This document shows positions 61,801 through 64,000 of a stretch of DNA of 64,000 bases, one piece after another. Positions within the stretch are counted from its first letter, which is position 1; each line of letters opens with the position of its first letter. Location: positions 1,627,351 to 1,691,350 of the forward strand of contig JAQNBH010000008.1 in the NCBI GenBank assembly GCA_028752905.1, read 5' to 3'. Origin of the DNA: Cladorhizidae sp. MBARI D1340-BT2 (taxonomy: Eukaryota > Porifera > Demospongiae > Poecilosclerida > Cladorhizidae). Under the pieces are notes generated by a model. The model ran no database searches. It saw only the letters and a program-made list of their open reading frames with translations, and was not told the DNA's origin. The position numbers and the translations under genes are program-made.

Positions 61801-64000
61801 CACAGCATGTATAAGTCAGTGCACTGCAGCTATTATACACAGCATGTATAAGTCAGTGCACTGCAGCTATTATACACAGCATGTATAAGTCAGTGCACTA
61901 CAGCTATTATACACAGCATGTATAAGTCAGTGCACTACAGCTATTATACACAGCATGTATAAGTCAGTGCACTACAGCTATTATACACAGCATGTATAAG
62001 TCAGTGCACTACAGCTATTATACACAGCATGTATAAGTCAGTGCACTGCAGCTATTATACACAGCATGTATAAGTCAGTGCACTACAGCTATTATACACA
62101 GCATGTATAAGTCAGTGCACTGCAGCTATTATACACAGCATGTATAAGTCAGTGCACTGCAGCTATTATACACAGCATGTATAAGTCAGTGCACTACAGC
62201 TATTATACACAGCATGTATAAGTCAGTGCACTGCAGCTATTATACACAGCATGTATAAGTCAGTGCACTACAGCTATTATACACAGCATGTATAAGTCAG
62301 TGCACTACAGCTATTATACACAGCATGTATAAGTCAGTGCACTACAGCTATTATACACAGCATGTATAAGTCAGTGCACTACAGCTATTATACACAGCAT
62401 GTATAAGTCAGTGCACTACAGCTATTATACACAGCATGTATAAGGCAGTGCACTGCAGCTATTATACACAGCATGCATAAGTCAGTGCACTACAGCTATT
62501 ATACACAGCATGTATAAGTCAGTGCACTACAGCTATTATACACAGCATGTATAAGTCAGTGCACTGCAGCTATTATACACAGCATGTATAAGTCAGTGTA
62601 CTACAGCTATTATACACAGCATGTATAAGTCAGTGCACTACAGCTATTATACACAGCATGTATAAGTCACTACAGCTATTATACACAGCATGTATAAGTC
62701 AGTGCACTACAGCTATTATACACAGCATGTATAAGTCAGTGCACTACAGCTATTATACACAGCATGTATAAGTCAGTGCACTACAGCTATTATACACAGC
62801 ATGTATAAGTCAGTGCACTACAGCTATTATACACAGCATGTATAAGTCAGTGCACTACAGCTATTATACACAGCATGTATAAGTCAGTGCACTAGCTATT
62901 ATACACAGCATGTATAAGTCAGTGTACTACAGCTATTATACACAGCATGTATAAGTCAGTGCACTACAGCTATTATACACAGCATGTATAAGTCAGTGCA
63001 CTGCAGCTATTATACACAGCATGTATAAGTCAGTGCACTGCAGCTATTATACACAGCATGTATAAGTCAGTGCACTACAGCTATTATACACAGCATGTAT
63101 AAGTCAGTGCACTAGCTATTATACACAGCATGTATAAGTCAGTGCACTAGCTATTATACACAGCATGTATAAGTCAGTGCACTACAGCTATTATATACAG
63201 CATGTATAAGTCAGTGCACTACAGCTATTATACACAGCATGTATAAGTCAGTGCACTACAGCTATTATACACAGCATGTATAAGTCAGTGCACTACAGCT
63301 ATTATACACAGCATGTATAAGTCAGTGCACTACAGCTATTATACACAGCATGTATAAGTCAGTGCACTACAGCTATTATACACAGCATGTATAAGTCAGT
63401 GCACTACAGCTATTATACACAGCATGTATAAGTCAGTGCACTGCAGCTATTATACACAGCATGTATAAGTCAGTGCACTGCAGCTATTATACACAGCATG
63501 TATAAGTCAGTGCACTGCAGCTATTATACACAGCATGTATAAGTCAGTGCACTGCAGCTATTATACACAGCATGTATAAGTCAGTGCACTACAGCTATTA
63601 TACACAGCATGTATAAGTCAGTGCACTACAGCTATTATACACAGCATGTATAAGTCAGTGCACTGCAGCTATTATACACAGCATGTATAAGTCAGTGCAC
63701 TACAGCTATTATACACAGCATGTATAAGTCAGTGCACTGCAGCTATTATACACAGCATGTATAAGTCAGTGTACTACAGCTATTATACACAGCATGTATA
63801 AGTCAGTGCACTACAGCTATTATACACAGCATGTATAAGTCAGTGCACTACAGCTATTATACACAGCATGTATAAGTCAGTGCACTAGCTATTATACACA
63901 GCATGTATAAGTCAGTGCACTGCAGCTATTATACACAGCATGTATAAGTCAGTGCACTACAGCTATTATACACAGCATGTATAAGTCAGTGTACTACAGC
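52859..64000 (+). repeat. Very long 37-bp minisatellite, about 300 units, runs off the window
   Basis: Units of CTACAGCTATTATACACAGC followed by ATGTATAAGTCAGTGCA. Variants: CTGCAGC for CTACAGC, GTACTAC for GCACTAC, a short form missing two or three bases (CACTAGC) and a form missing GTGCA (GTCACTAC). Each unit holds an inverted repeat TTATACA-CAGCA-TGTATAA. Divergence between units is very low across 11 kb, implying recent or continuing homogenisation. The right end is not reached. Confidence 0.97.

Overview
The window is nuclear DNA of an animal: genes are broken by GT-AG introns, non-LTR retrotransposon remains are common, and tandem repeats fill much of the non-coding sequence. The style (compact conserved exons, minisatellites in most introns, many decayed non-LTR elements) suggests an early-branching metazoan, perhaps a sponge. 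That identification is an inference with low certainty.

Three protein genes can be assembled exon by exon with consistent splice phases. (1) 4227-7007, + strand: a complete U1A/U2B''/SNF-type spliceosomal RNA-binding protein, six exons, 223 aa. (2) 11722-21166, + strand: a complete VPS26 retromer subunit, seven exons, 312 aa, whose first coding exon appears to carry only the start codon. (3) 51060-35933, - strand: the 3' part of a p190RhoGAP (ARHGAP35/ARHGAP5-type) gene. Thirteen exons encode about 1242 aa: the second pseudoGTPase domain, a very long proline- and tyrosine-rich linker, and the C-terminal RhoGAP domain. Its 5' exons are not seen; upstream lies an approximately 11 kb minisatellite that runs off the window. 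The three genes serve splicing, endosomal sorting and Rho signalling, and nothing suggests they are functionally linked.

Layout. 1-4020: two head-to-head copies of one non-LTR retrotransposon family. 4100-7110: the SNF-type gene. 7110-11700: intergenic, with a foldback element (8002-8493) and another retrotransposon fragment (10500-11400). 11722-21166: VPS26, with minisatellites in introns 4 and 5 and ATT/AAT microsatellites in intron 6. 21167-35930: between the convergent genes VPS26 and p190RhoGAP, holding a 38-bp minisatellite, at least three kinds of non-LTR element (one inserted into another), a hAT-like fragment and a 20-bp minisatellite. 35933-51060: p190RhoGAP. 51500-52290: a palindromic element, a 34-bp minisatellite and a possible further exon. 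52859-64000: about 300 copies of a 37-bp repeat.

The most notable structure is the link between minisatellites and gene parts. Several arrays look seeded on exon-intron boundaries and repeat splice-site sequence (VPS26 exon 6, the p190RhoGAP pseudoGTPase intron, possibly the block near 52100). One 68-bp family occupies introns of two neighbouring genes. A 28-bp array looks like local expansion of part of a dispersed element carrying a hammerhead-ribozyme-like core. All calls are by eye; no alignment or search was run.
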